From the NCBI RefSeq assembly GCF_019933155.2, contig NZ_CP082944.1, positions 1,490,001 to 1,554,000 of the forward strand: 64,000 nucleotides of DNA, written 5' to 3'. Source of the DNA: Metabacillus dongyingensis (GTDB lineage: Bacteria; Bacillota; Bacilli; Bacillales; Bacillaceae). A program made the translations under genes and the position numbers. Within the stretch, counting starts at the first letter, position 1. Every line of letters begins with the position of its first letter. Below the pieces are notes generated by a model, which was not told the origin of the DNA, made no database searches, and saw only the letters and a program-made list of their open reading frames with translations. Of this stretch, positions 1 to 9,850 are shown one piece after another.

Positions 1-510
1 TTATCATTGGAACAAAATATATTAAATAGAAGTAATTACATAAAAATTGCCAATAACATACAGGCTGATTATTACTATTACTTCAATACTTTTGAAACTA
101 GAGGAAAATTAATAGCTTCTTTAGTAAGTGTCTATATGGATAATACTAAGAAAATACCTAATGAAAGCGCTTTACAGCTGAGGGTTATCTTCGAAAATGA
201 GTTATCAAATGACTCATTTGGTATTTTGTTTTTTAGAGAAATTATGAATGCAATTAATTATGAAGGTCTTTTTTCAATTAACGTTATGCGCTCAAGATTC
301 AGGTTAAGTGTTTCAAAGAAATTGGACAATCCAATTGAAAGATTCAACGTAATTTTGATTAAACTTATAGAGCATAAAATAGTTCAGATTACAAAGATTG
401 GTAGTAAAGAATATGGGCAATTTTCAAAAGTATTTTATGAAGAGTCTAATATTCACGAGGAGCTAAACATTATATATGCATATCTAAAAAAACGTATAAA
501 GGAGAGTTAG
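1..510 (+). CDS. Uncharacterised protein, C-terminal part; first visible gene of the restriction operon
   Basis: The frame is open to the first base of the window, so the true start probably lies upstream. A TTG at 7 could be read as a start, but no ribosome site can be seen before it. About 168 residues are visible: mixed helical, rich in Asn/Ile/Lys, with no signal peptide, membrane segment or nucleotide-binding motif that I recognise. It is followed 3 bp later by the DptF-like ATPase gene, so the two are almost certainly co-transcribed. Position suggests an accessory or dnd-associated subunit of the phosphorothioate-linked restriction module, but that is inference from context only. Confidence 0.6.
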   Translation, partial: LSLEQNILNRSNYIKIANNIQADYYYYFNTFETRGKLIASLVSVYMDNTKKIPNESALQLRVIFENELSNDSFGILFFREIMNAINYEGLFSINVMRSRFRLSVSKKLDNPIERFNVILIKLIEHKIVQITKIGSKEYGQFSKVFYEESNIHEELNIIYAYLKKRIKES

Positions 511-513
511 CTT

Positions 514-2202
514 TTGAACGGTAATCCATTTGTAGACTATTTAGATCAATTTAACGTATTGTCTCCTAATCATTCAAAGATTTATGATGAATACTCATAT
601 GATAAAGGTGAAAAATCATATACTTTTAAAATTGAAACAAAAGTAGAAGATTATTTAATTAATATTCTAAAAAAATCTGGACAAAGTTTTATTTTAACTG
701 GTAATGCAGGCGATGGAAAGACCCGCCTATGTCGATCTATTTTTAATTACTTTAGTAGTGAAGATTTAAAAAATTGGCCTAATTCAGGTATTCGCGAGGT
801 TTCAACGGAACATGGCACATTGAGAATTGTGAAAGACCTTTCTGAACTAAAAGAGGATAAGATCTTTGAGGAATTGTTAAGACTACAAGAGTATATTATG
901 AATGATCATAAAGATCGCGTTTATTATTTAATTGCTGCAAACGAGGGAAAGCTAACAAAGTTTTTATCGCAAAAAAGTGAATTATCACACCTAAAAGAAC
1001 AAGTTAAATTACGTTTTAAAGATAGTATTAATAACAATAATGTATTTAATATCATTAACCTTATTGATGTCACTTCTTCAATTTATGTAGAAAAGGTCCT
1101 CGAAGAGTGGAATAAAGAAAAGAATTGGGTGCCATGTAATTCTTGTCCTAAAATAAATACATGTATTATTAATTTAAACCATAAAAAAACTTCTAAAATT
1201 GATGTCAAAAATAGACTAGTTGAACAATATAGATTGTTAGATTTTTTAAGTACACATATAACAATGCGTGAAATGTTGATTCATATCAGCTATATTCTAA
1301 CAGGCGGCTATAAGTGTACTGATATAATCAATGGAAATTATAATGAACTGAAACTTCAAATTAACAAACCGTATTACCAAAATTTTTACGGACATGAGAT
1401 TGAACACGAAGCATTTTCAGAGATGAGAGCATTAAAACTTTTCAGAGAATTAGATCCTGGATCAAACTCGAATTCAAATATTGATGATTTTATACTTAAT
1501 GGTGATATTAGTGGGAACGAAATACTTGAAGAATATCATTTAAATCTTTTCAATAATGATCTTGATCTTTACTTAGGTTACTTCAAAAAACGTTTGGAAA
1601 TTTATAGAGACCATAACAAAGAAAGTAATGACAAATTAATTGAAGAGTGGATATCAAAGCTTAGAAGGAAATTTTATTTCGAATTTCCTCAAGAAGATTT
1701 GTTTAATAGAAAAAGTTTAATTCCTTTTCAATATTTTGAAGAGTATAGCTTACTATTTGAAAGTGGTTTAAAACAAGCCCAAGTTAAAAAAGATCTAATA
1801 AATGGTCTTAATCGAGCATTTTCCAAAAGGCTAGTATTAGCGAACTCTCCTCTTTATGCAACATCAGAAAATTTAATGATTCATTCATCTTATTCAGCAA
1901 ATCAAGTGAAATTAATTGAAGATAAAAACAGAGAAGACGTAGATCATATACCATCAAAATTCAGTCTAATTGTGAATGACAATAATGTATTACCTATGGA
2001 TTTACATGTATTTGAATATTTAAAGCGTTTAAGTTCTGGTGATACTCATAATATTTTAAGGGAAGATGTTGAAATATTATTAGATACTTTTAAAAATGAA
2101 ATAATAAAGACTAGTAAACCAGACCAATATATTCTTAACGTTTTGCGTGCAGATAAAGACAGAGGATTATATGTCCAAGATGAGATTGAAATCTTTGATT
2201 GA
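514..2202 (+). CDS. dptF: DptF/SspF-like P-loop ATPase of phosphorothioation-dependent restriction
   Basis: This 562-residue protein has a Walker A motif, GNAGDGKT, with the Lys near residue 69. A cysteine cluster CNSCPKINTC near residues 208-217 looks like a zinc knuckle. Length, Walker A and position as the first of three genes ending in a giant FtsK-type protein match DptF of DptFGH restriction modules (SspF in SspFGH). Members of these modules attack DNA lacking phosphorothioate marks. The start is TTG with AAAGGAG about 9 bp upstream, 3 bp after the previous stop. The next gene starts 14 bp downstream. Assignment rests on architecture and synteny; the exact family letter is less certain than the system type. 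Confidence 0.65.
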   Translation: MNGNPFVDYLDQFNVLSPNHSKIYDEYSYDKGEKSYTFKIETKVEDYLINILKKSGQSFILTGNAGDGKTRLCRSIFNYFSSEDLKNWPNSGIREVSTEHGTLRIVKDLSELKEDKIFEELLRLQEYIMNDHKDRVYYLIAANEGKLTKFLSQKSELSHLKEQVKLRFKDSINNNNVFNIINLIDVTSSIYVEKVLEEWNKEKNWVPCNSCPKINTCIINLNHKKTSKIDVKNRLVEQYRLLDFLSTHITMREMLIHISYILTGGYKCTDIINGNYNELKLQINKPYYQNFYGHEIEHEAFSEMRALKLFRELDPGSNSNSNIDDFILNGDISGNEILEEYHLNLFNNDLDLYLGYFKKRLEIYRDHNKESNDKLIEEWISKLRRKFYFEFPQEDLFNRKSLIPFQYFEEYSLLFESGLKQAQVKKDLINGLNRAFSKRLVLANSPLYATSENLMIHSSYSANQVKLIEDKNREDVDHIPSKFSLIVNDNNVLPMDLHVFEYLKRLSSGDTHNILREDVEILLDTFKNEIIKTSKPDQYILNVLRADKDRGLYVQDEIEIFD

Positions 2203-2216
2203 GGGAGAGGAATAAA

Positions 2217-3776
2217 GTGAAAAATTTGGATGATTTTTCTTCAAAACTTTCTGCTAAAATATGGGGACATCGTTTTAAAGACGGTCAACGTGGTCCTGAG
2301 TATGTTTTAGAGTTTCTAAATGTGCTATTTGGTACTAACTATGCTTTAGATGCAGATGGTTATAACAGAAATAAGGCGGAAAATTTAAGAAAGTTTATTT
2401 TTGAAGGAGTTAAAGAAGGTAGCAAGAGAGACACTGCTAAATTAAAAGATGAACAAAAAAGGATATTATATGAAAAAATTTCCAACGAGAATAAGGTAGA
2501 AGTTATAAGAGAATTCTTTAGGAATTTAGAAGTACCATTAGTAGACGGTAGAGGTAAGGAAGCAGATCGTTCTTGGTATGCTCGTTCACTATACCCATTA
2601 CACGAAAGCTTATTATTTTTTGAATTACGTGTGAAAAGTGGTAGTCCGGCATCTTATGAAAGAAATTTCTTTGCACGAGGTGGAGAACTATATTACTTAA
2701 TGATTTCATATGGAACTGAAAAAAATCCAAAATTAAGAAATGAAATTGAAAGTCGTTTCAAAGAATTATTAACAAAGAATAACTCAATTGGGAAAATAGT
2801 TGATTCTATTCAAAGTGCGTTAGGCGATTCAAAAAATACTGATGTTACATATCCATTAAAACAATCAATAAATAGCAAAGAATACCCCCACCTTCCACTG
2901 ACAGAATCTGATCTTTTTGACTCATTTGCAATAGAACTTAATGATGTTTTATCACTAGATATTGATACGTATGACATGTTTAAATTACTTATTAGTTTAA
3001 CTTGTTTTCAATTAATGAGATATATGTACGAACAATCTAAAATTGAAGAAAGTTATCAAATTCAATACTTTTTCGATTGCTTAGATGGTAAAAACGAACA
3101 AATTCAAAAACTATCATCAAAAACATTTAAAAACAATGAGTTATTAGTAAAAAATAAATTTGAACATTACTTTAATGAGCAATTCCATGAACTCATTGGA
3201 AATGAGAAAAATGTAAAAACAAATCTTTCTATGTGGAAAGAAAATCCAGAAGAGTTCGTTAATATAATGAATTTACAAAAGCTCCAATCAAGGAAAAAAA
3301 GAGTAATTAATACTTTAGCAAAATGTAATACTTATGAAGATGTAACATCAAAACTATTTAACGTAGTAAACGAAGTGATATCAGATTCTCTAAAACGTCA
3401 TCAATTATCTATAATACGAACTTTAGCGAGAGATGGGGGAATAGGTAATTTTAAGTCCGGATCTAATTATCGTTACATTATGACAGATGATTTTCTACAA
3501 ACTCTAGTATTTATAAATGTTAGGCCTAATGAATCAATAGAATTTAGTGATTTTATTTCACGATTATATAATAGTTATGGGTTTGTAATAGGGGAAGTTC
3601 AAGCACGAAAAAGTGGGCTTTATAAGGAATCTAAGTTAAACATTAGTTATTATCAAAAAAATGAGCTAGCACTTAGAGAAAAACTTAGGAAAAATGGTTT
3701 GTTAGTAGAATATTCAGACGCGACTGCAATGATTCATAATCCATACGATTTAGCGGAAGGTGTGGCTATAGTATGA
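2217..3776 (+). CDS. dptG: DptG/SspG-like protein of the restriction module
   Basis: A soluble protein of about 519 residues with no obvious P-loop, signal peptide or membrane span. I place it as the DptG/SspG counterpart mainly because it sits between the DptF-like ATPase and the FtsK-type DptH-like protein. I cannot name a catalytic motif. A stretch around residues 115-165 is rich in aromatic and charged residues (DRSWYARSLYPLHESLLFFELR begins it in part; RNFFARGGE follows) and looks like a conserved core. The start is chosen as GTG at 2217, because GGGAGAGG lies just upstream; a TTG at 2199 overlaps the previous stop and has no ribosome site. Its stop overlaps the next ATG (ATGA), indicating translational coupling. 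Confidence 0.5.
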   Translation: MKNLDDFSSKLSAKIWGHRFKDGQRGPEYVLEFLNVLFGTNYALDADGYNRNKAENLRKFIFEGVKEGSKRDTAKLKDEQKRILYEKISNENKVEVIREFFRNLEVPLVDGRGKEADRSWYARSLYPLHESLLFFELRVKSGSPASYERNFFARGGELYYLMISYGTEKNPKLRNEIESRFKELLTKNNSIGKIVDSIQSALGDSKNTDVTYPLKQSINSKEYPHLPLTESDLFDSFAIELNDVLSLDIDTYDMFKLLISLTCFQLMRYMYEQSKIEESYQIQYFFDCLDGKNEQIQKLSSKTFKNNELLVKNKFEHYFNEQFHELIGNEKNVKTNLSMWKENPEEFVNIMNLQKLQSRKKRVINTLAKCNTYEDVTSKLFNVVNEVISDSLKRHQLSIIRTLARDGGIGNFKSGSNYRYIMTDDFLQTLVFINVRPNESIEFSDFISRLYNSYGFVIGEVQARKSGLYKESKLNISYYQKNELALREKLRKNGLLVEYSDATAMIHNPYDLAEGVAIV

Positions 3777-6700
3777 AAAGTGATAAACTTTTAGCTTTAT
3801 GGATTAACAGATTAATAGTTGATCATTTTAAAGCTCAGAAAAAAGATTTTACTGAAAAACTATTTATTAAAATTACAGGCTTAACAAATAATAATATAGA
3901 AGAACTACTCATTCAAACAAGAAAAAATATGACAACTTTTAAGGAATATTACGATCCCATTATAAGAACTGTTAAAAATATAGAGGGTTTTGAAGAATTC
4001 TCTTTTAGAGACTATGAAACAAGTACTTGGTTAAGAAATAACACTAAATATAACCAAGCTTTTATCCTAATAATTAATGATCTTACACCGGAAGGTCAGA
4101 GTCTTGAAAATCTTTTTACTATTGATGAGTCTTCCTTATTAACAGGGTTAGGATTAAGTTCATTATATAATGTACTATCTGAAAGCAGCAAAGTTGCAGC
4201 GGATGAAATTGAGCATATTGAAACTTTTATGGAGATGTATAAAAGTATTTCTGAACCGCAATTAATGAGTATTCTAAATTTTATTACTCATATATTAAAT
4301 GATCAGGGACCTTCTGTAGTAGAAAAAATTCAAAAAAATCTTCCTTATTTGAACTTGTTTTCAGACAGTAAACTAAAAATTAATATATTGGAAAGTTCTC
4401 GTTTGAAAAGGAATTATCTATTAGCTAATTTACAAATAAAAGATTCAGATCAAGAAAAAATACAAAATAACTTATATTCATTTATTGATAAGGAAGAGTT
4501 AAATCAATGGCCTGATGAGATATGGCAAACAAAATCAGTTGATGAGTTAACTAATGAAATAATAGGATTCTTAAATCAAAATTCTACTTCTTTTTTATTT
4601 AACGATTTTGATTTTGTTCAGAAGATTACAGAATTTAAAAATGGACCATCTACAATAAAAAGTGAGATTGAAGAGGTATATATTAATAACCAGTCTACAT
4701 TTGATGAAAATGGTAAGCGTGAGTTTGAGGAAGGGCTAAATGAAGTAGTTTGTGGAAATAACCCTGAAGCAATACAAGATTTCGTTGAAGAATTTGAAGA
4801 TTTATTAAATCAGAAAAAAGGTTTGGTAAAAAAACTTAATCGTTTAATTGAAAAACTAAGAAATCCATCAATTTATGAAGATATTAATCACGCTTTAATG
4901 AGAGAGGTTTTTTCTCTTATCGAAGAAGAGAGCAATAACTCAAAGATTTCTGATTCAACCTTTGAATTAGAAATTGTTACCCCGAAATCACCAGAGAACG
5001 TTGTAAGTATACTGAAAGTTTATTTAACGAATATAAAAAGCGTTATACCAAGAATAAACTTTATTATTGATTCGTTACCTGAAGTTGATAATTCAGTAAA
5101 GGATACTGATGTGAATTTTAAATTAACGCATAAGATTGAAGATGCCGATGTATCAAATAAGAAATTTAAGGTTACAACTTTTAACAACTTGAACTTATAT
5201 TCCTTCAGCCAGTTAGTAAAAGATAATAAAGTACCATACTTAGTTAATTATGCTGAAAATGAAATAGAGTTAATAGATATCATGACAAATGTTCAAGATA
5301 GAGTTAAGCATTATTTAAGTTCAGGTACACCTAATATAAAAGAGAATTTAGATAAATTCAAACTTTTTTTAGAGCAGTACACTGAAATACTACACTCTAT
5401 ATTTGAAAACGGAGTCTTTTCCATTGATTATAAAAGCTTAGAAATAATCTTAGAAAAAATCCTGGAAAATTTATATTCATCATCTATTGTTTCACAACAA
5501 ATCTTACAATGTATAAATTTAATTGGGGCTACAGATTTCTATGATAATAAAAAAGGAGAATCTGGAATACCAGTTTCCAGAATCTTAACAATTTTAAATC
5601 CTATAAGGTTATTAGCTTATATTAAAAGATATGAAGAAATCTCTTTAATTATTGATGAATGGCTAATAAATGCTAGTAAGAACATATTAGAAGTAGAAAA
5701 ACTAGATGAGTACCTTGAATTTATGTTAGGAAAATCAAAACATTTAGCTCCTAGATACTTTTCAAGCTACGGAGATGAATCTTTCTTAATTGAAAAATCT
5801 GAAGTTTTAGGTGAAGGCTCATTTATTTTAAATACTAAACCGGCTAATAATACAGATTACATTTCGAATGAATTATCTGAAGAACTAGTTAAAACTACAA
5901 AAAATTATTTAGAAGTTTATCCTTACGCAAAAGATGGGATGGATATTCTTCTTCTTCATTGCCATAGCAGTGATGTAATTATTAAATGTGTAGACTCCTT
6001 ATTCTCCAAAACTAAGATTAAGAAGTTGAGATTGACAGTACACAGTGAATCTGCAGCTAAATTACACAATCAACTAAATAAGTGGCTGCAACAAAAGGAA
6101 GAGTACACCAAACCTGATATCGGAAGTAAGTTCCCTAAATTGGAAATCGGTGTAATATCGGGCCGTAGTGCAAGTGAGATATTTACCCAGATAGATAAAA
6201 AAATGTCTGACTCTGATTTAGTTATTTTAGCAGACTACTTTGGACAAAGTAATCAGATAAGATATAACTTTGAACGAATAAAACCTAAACTATCTTTAAA
6301 TTGGTTTGAGACTTTATATAAAGAACCACTTAAAGATGACGAAGCTGTAAAAAGAATTAGTTATGTTAGTGAACACTTACCTAAAGTTTTGCAATTATAT
6401 TATCAAATGCAATATATAGTTCAAACTAATGCAATGCCAGATAAAGATGAAATTAACGTGCTTAAAAACATTATTTCTATTACAAATATTAATCATAGTT
6501 CTTTAATTGATTTTATGCACAGGAAATTTAATTGGGTAATGATCTTAGATAGGTATTTAGACAAGACCCTTTTAACTAAAACTTCTTCAGAGGCTAATAT
6601 TATTCAATATAAACCTAAAGCTGCTGGCCAAAATAGTGAGTTTAAATTAATTGTTTCTTCATCGAAATATATTAAAAAAATCAGTGAGAAAACTTCAGAT

Positions 6701-8869
6701 TTTGCATATTATGATCGACTTCATCGGAAATTAGTATCTATTTTAAAGAATGAGAATATTTCTAGAGATATTGTTATTGATTCTGTAAATAAAGTAAAAG
6801 ATATTTCAGGTTCATTAGTGTTAAAGGTAATAGGTAGAGGGAAATATGCACATGAGATGTTAGCAACATACTTATCAACAATAAAAAGATCCAATCAATC
6901 AGTCGATAAATTGCAAATTTGGTCTATTTGTGATGATTTACCTTGGTTTGCAAATAATAAAAGACGCCCTGATTTGGTATTAACCACGATTTGCAAAGAG
7001 CAAAATAATATAAAAATAAATTTTGAATTGATTGAATTGAAATTTATTAACCACAATATTTTTGATAAAGAAAGATTCGACGCATTAAAACAAGTTAAGA
7101 GTGGATTAAATCTATATAATAAATTGTTTTCTTTATCAAAGACACAACTTGACACAAATTATTGGAGATCTGAACTAGTTCAATATCTTGTTGAAAGAAG
7201 TGCATATCCTCCAAATCATGTTCATTTAATCAAAGATTTGCAACATACAGATCTGGAGAATATTGAAGTTACAATTAGCGGCAGTGTTGATGCTTATTGT
7301 TATACTTCTAATTTAACAAACTATAATTTTGAAAAAGTAGACGATGGAATATTTAAAGAAGAACTAGAACCTAGTATAAACAATTATATGTATGCAAGGT
7401 CTTACATTCTTAAGGAATTACAAACAGATGAGGCAGTAATCCCGAATTATGAAGATGTTGACACTTTATACTCATTACAAGAATCTCTTAAACAATCTAT
7501 AGGAACTATCTCAAGAAATGATGAAACTGAAACAGAAGAAGTTGATAAGGCAGTAGATTTTTCTAATGAACAGAAAATAAGTACCGATGATTTTTCAGAG
7601 ATAAATAATATTGAAGATTCTAAGAATATTGGTGATTTTGACAATGTAGTTAGTAAATCTAATGAAGAGAATATAGGTGAACTTTATACACTTGAAGAAA
7701 ATAATATGGATTTCCCAGAAGCAATCGCTCTTGCAGGTTTAAGCTTCAATTACGAAGATATACAAGGTAATAGTGAAGAGCTGAAAGATATGTATATTAG
7801 AAAATTAAAATATAGTTTTAATCAAAATGGTATACATATTTCTATCAAAGATTCAATAATAGGATCAAGTGTAATCCGATTAATAATTTCTTTACCGCAT
7901 GACTTATCCGCAAATAAAATATTATCTAAAACTAAGGATATACAATTATGGTTAGGTCTTAATTCAGAACCGCATATTTTTATTAATAAACAAGGTATGA
8001 ATATTGACATCATTCGAGAGACACCAGAAACTATTTATTTTGAAAAGTTCATGCAATTAACTAGAAACCAAATTCAAAATGAAGTTTCTAATGTAAATTT
8101 AATAGCTCCACTAGGTCTAGACCCTCTAAATAACGTGATATATATGGATTTTTCAAGTTCAATGTCACCTCATCTATTAACTGGAGGTACTACTGGAAGC
8201 GGTAAAAGTGTAACGTTAAATTCAATTATTTTAGGTATGATGTGCTTATATTCACCTGAGCAATTACAATTTATCTTTATAGATCCTAAAAAGGTAGAAT
8301 TTACTATATATCAAGAAAAAAAACATACAATGAATGTTATTACAGAACTAAATGAATCAGTGAATATTTTAAATGAATTAGTAAATGAGATGGAATCAAG
8401 ATATACAAAATTCGCAAAAGAAGGGGTGACTAATCTAGAAGAATATATTACAGAAGTAAAAATACAATTGCCTAGGTTAGTACTAGTATTTGATGAATTT
8501 GCAGATTTTATGACTCAAGATGGGGACATGAAAAAACAAGTGGAAAATTCAATCTTAAGATTAGGTCAAAAAGCTCGAGCAGCTGGTATCCATTTGATTA
8601 TTTGTACACAAAATCCTCGTGCGGACATAATAAATACAAACATTAGAAATAATTTAGGAGCACGCTTGGCTTTAAGAGCAGCAGATGCTAATGCTTCTAA
8701 TATTATACTAGATGAATCAGGAGCAGAAAATTTGGCAGGAAAAGGAGATTTCCTTGCTAAAATACACGGCAACATTGATAGAGGAAAAAGTCCATTTCTT
8801 ACCACTCAAGTTAGAAGAGCTTTATTAAATTATTTTAAAAAAGTTGAACAACATTCACATCAAAATTAG
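3773..8869 (+). CDS. dptH: DptH/SspH-like giant protein with C-terminal FtsK/HerA-type ATPase
   Basis: At 1698 residues this is the largest protein in the window. The C-terminal part holds an FtsK/SpoIIIE-like ATPase: Walker A GGTTGSGKS with Lys near residue 1478, and Walker B LVFDEFADF near 1573, followed by RLGQKARAAGIHLI, typical of DNA-pumping motors. The N-terminal 1200 residues are unfamiliar, and an acidic linker (about 1220-1320) joins the halves. DptH of DNA phosphorothioation-dependent restriction has this size and layout and acts with DptF and DptG. The ATG overlaps the stop of the previous gene. A hairpin follows the stop, so this is the last gene of the restriction operon. Confidence 0.7.
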   Translation: MKSDKLLALWINRLIVDHFKAQKKDFTEKLFIKITGLTNNNIEELLIQTRKNMTTFKEYYDPIIRTVKNIEGFEEFSFRDYETSTWLRNNTKYNQAFILIINDLTPEGQSLENLFTIDESSLLTGLGLSSLYNVLSESSKVAADEIEHIETFMEMYKSISEPQLMSILNFITHILNDQGPSVVEKIQKNLPYLNLFSDSKLKINILESSRLKRNYLLANLQIKDSDQEKIQNNLYSFIDKEELNQWPDEIWQTKSVDELTNEIIGFLNQNSTSFLFNDFDFVQKITEFKNGPSTIKSEIEEVYINNQSTFDENGKREFEEGLNEVVCGNNPEAIQDFVEEFEDLLNQKKGLVKKLNRLIEKLRNPSIYEDINHALMREVFSLIEEESNNSKISDSTFELEIVTPKSPENVVSILKVYLTNIKSVIPRINFIIDSLPEVDNSVKDTDVNFKLTHKIEDADVSNKKFKVTTFNNLNLYSFSQLVKDNKVPYLVNYAENEIELIDIMTNVQDRVKHYLSSGTPNIKENLDKFKLFLEQYTEILHSIFENGVFSIDYKSLEIILEKILENLYSSSIVSQQILQCINLIGATDFYDNKKGESGIPVSRILTILNPIRLLAYIKRYEEISLIIDEWLINASKNILEVEKLDEYLEFMLGKSKHLAPRYFSSYGDESFLIEKSEVLGEGSFILNTKPANNTDYISNELSEELVKTTKNYLEVYPYAKDGMDILLLHCHSSDVIIKCVDSLFSKTKIKKLRLTVHSESAAKLHNQLNKWLQQKEEYTKPDIGSKFPKLEIGVISGRSASEIFTQIDKKMSDSDLVILADYFGQSNQIRYNFERIKPKLSLNWFETLYKEPLKDDEAVKRISYVSEHLPKVLQLYYQMQYIVQTNAMPDKDEINVLKNIISITNINHSSLIDFMHRKFNWVMILDRYLDKTLLTKTSSEANIIQYKPKAAGQNSEFKLIVSSSKYIKKISEKTSDFAYYDRLHRKLVSILKNENISRDIVIDSVNKVKDISGSLVLKVIGRGKYAHEMLATYLSTIKRSNQSVDKLQIWSICDDLPWFANNKRRPDLVLTTICKEQNNIKINFELIELKFINHNIFDKERFDALKQVKSGLNLYNKLFSLSKTQLDTNYWRSELVQYLVERSAYPPNHVHLIKDLQHTDLENIEVTISGSVDAYCYTSNLTNYNFEKVDDGIFKEELEPSINNYMYARSYILKELQTDEAVIPNYEDVDTLYSLQESLKQSIGTISRNDETETEEVDKAVDFSNEQKISTDDFSEINNIEDSKNIGDFDNVVSKSNEENIGELYTLEENNMDFPEAIALAGLSFNYEDIQGNSEELKDMYIRKLKYSFNQNGIHISIKDSIIGSSVIRLIISLPHDLSANKILSKTKDIQLWLGLNSEPHIFINKQGMNIDIIRETPETIYFEKFMQLTRNQIQNEVSNVNLIAPLGLDPLNNVIYMDFSSSMSPHLLTGGTTGSGKSVTLNSIILGMMCLYSPEQLQFIFIDPKKVEFTIYQEKKHTMNVITELNESVNILNELVNEMESRYTKFAKEGVTNLEEYITEVKIQLPRLVLVFDEFADFMTQDGDMKKQVENSILRLGQKARAAGIHLIICTQNPRADIINTNIRNNLGARLALRAADANASNIILDESGAENLAGKGDFLAKIHGNIDRGKSPFLTTQVRRALLNYFKKVEQHSHQN

Positions 8870-8885
8870 CATCATATATGATATT

Positions 8886-8915
8886 GCATCTAGAATTTGT
8901 CTAGATGCCTTCTTT
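8886..8915 (+). terminator. Hairpin between restriction and modification operons
   Basis: GCATCTAGA at 8886-8894 pairs perfectly with TCTAGATGC at 8900-8908 across a 5-base loop, followed by CTTCTTTT. It lies 17 bp after the dptH-like stop. The T-run is imperfect, so it may be a partial terminator rather than a full one. Confidence 0.6.
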
Positions 8916-8974
8916 TGCAATTAATTTTTCACTGGATATAAACTACCAGTAGAAATAGAAGGGTGTAATTACCT

Positions 8975-9850
8975 ATGGGATACGGTCAACATCAAAGTTT
9001 CTATCTAAGAGATAGATGGCTCAATAAGGCAATAAAACATTTAAAAGATAATGAAAGATTATTTTATGACAAAGATGCTTTTGAGGAAATGGGATTAGGT
9101 AAAAATATGGTTCAATCTCTACGATATTGGGTAGTTGCTACAGGTGTAGTTCATGAGAAACTAAATATTGAAAGAAAAAAAATACATCATATAACACCAC
9201 TAGGGCAACTAATTTTTAAATATGACAAGTTCTTGAAATATAATGATACGGCTTCAATTTTACACTATGAAATGGTTAATAAAAGAGAGCCGAGCACTTC
9301 TTGGTTTTGGTTTTTCAATATTTTAAACGAAACATTAATCAGTAGAGATAATCTTCAAGACGAATTAATTGAATGGGTTAGTAAAAATGAAAATAAAGGT
9401 ATCTCTGATCGTTCATTAAAAAGAGATATAGATTGTTTAATAAAGTTGTATACAGCTGGACAAAATTCTAATGACCCTGAGGAAGTAATACAAAGTCCTC
9501 TAAATAAATTAGGATTATTGGAAGAAAAAAGAGGCTTAATAATTAAACGAAGCTTATCCGAGGATGATATAGGTTTATCGGCACTCATGTATATTCTTTT
9601 AGATTTTAAAAGTAAATTTGATACAGAAAATATTAGCGTTGATGATCTAGTACAAAAAAGCGGGCTTTGGGGAAAAGTATTTAATATGAGTAGAACATCA
9701 ATAGTAAATGCTTTAAACAAATTAAATAACCATAATAAATTTCCTTTAAAATTCATTAGAACTAATAATTTGGATTTAATTAGAATTCCTGATGTTTCTC
9801 CATTAGAGTTTTTAGAGTATGAGTATCTTTTAAAAAATGGGGTTAAATAG
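8975..9850 (+). CDS. sspB: SspB: DUF4007 protein of single-strand DNA phosphorothioation
   Basis: A 291-residue protein with the N-terminal pattern of DUF4007 proteins (GYGQHQSFYLRDRWLNK, then LGLGKNM-like spacing and SLRYWVVATG). In the SspABCD pathway SspB is the DUF4007 component, reported as a nickase that opens the strand for sulfur insertion. Here it is the first gene of a tight operon with a large P-loop ATPase and a PAPS-reductase-like protein, exactly the B-C-D order. ATG at 8975 has AGAAGGGTG about 10 bp upstream. The stop TAG is directly followed by the ATG of the next gene. High confidence in family; the precise enzymatic role is from published homologues. Confidence 0.85.
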   Translation: MGYGQHQSFYLRDRWLNKAIKHLKDNERLFYDKDAFEEMGLGKNMVQSLRYWVVATGVVHEKLNIERKKIHHITPLGQLIFKYDKFLKYNDTASILHYEMVNKREPSTSWFWFFNILNETLISRDNLQDELIEWVSKNENKGISDRSLKRDIDCLIKLYTAGQNSNDPEEVIQSPLNKLGLLEEKRGLIIKRSLSEDDIGLSALMYILLDFKSKFDTENISVDDLVQKSGLWGKVFNMSRTSIVNALNKLNNHNKFPLKFIRTNNLDLIRIPDVSPLEFLEYEYLLKNGVK

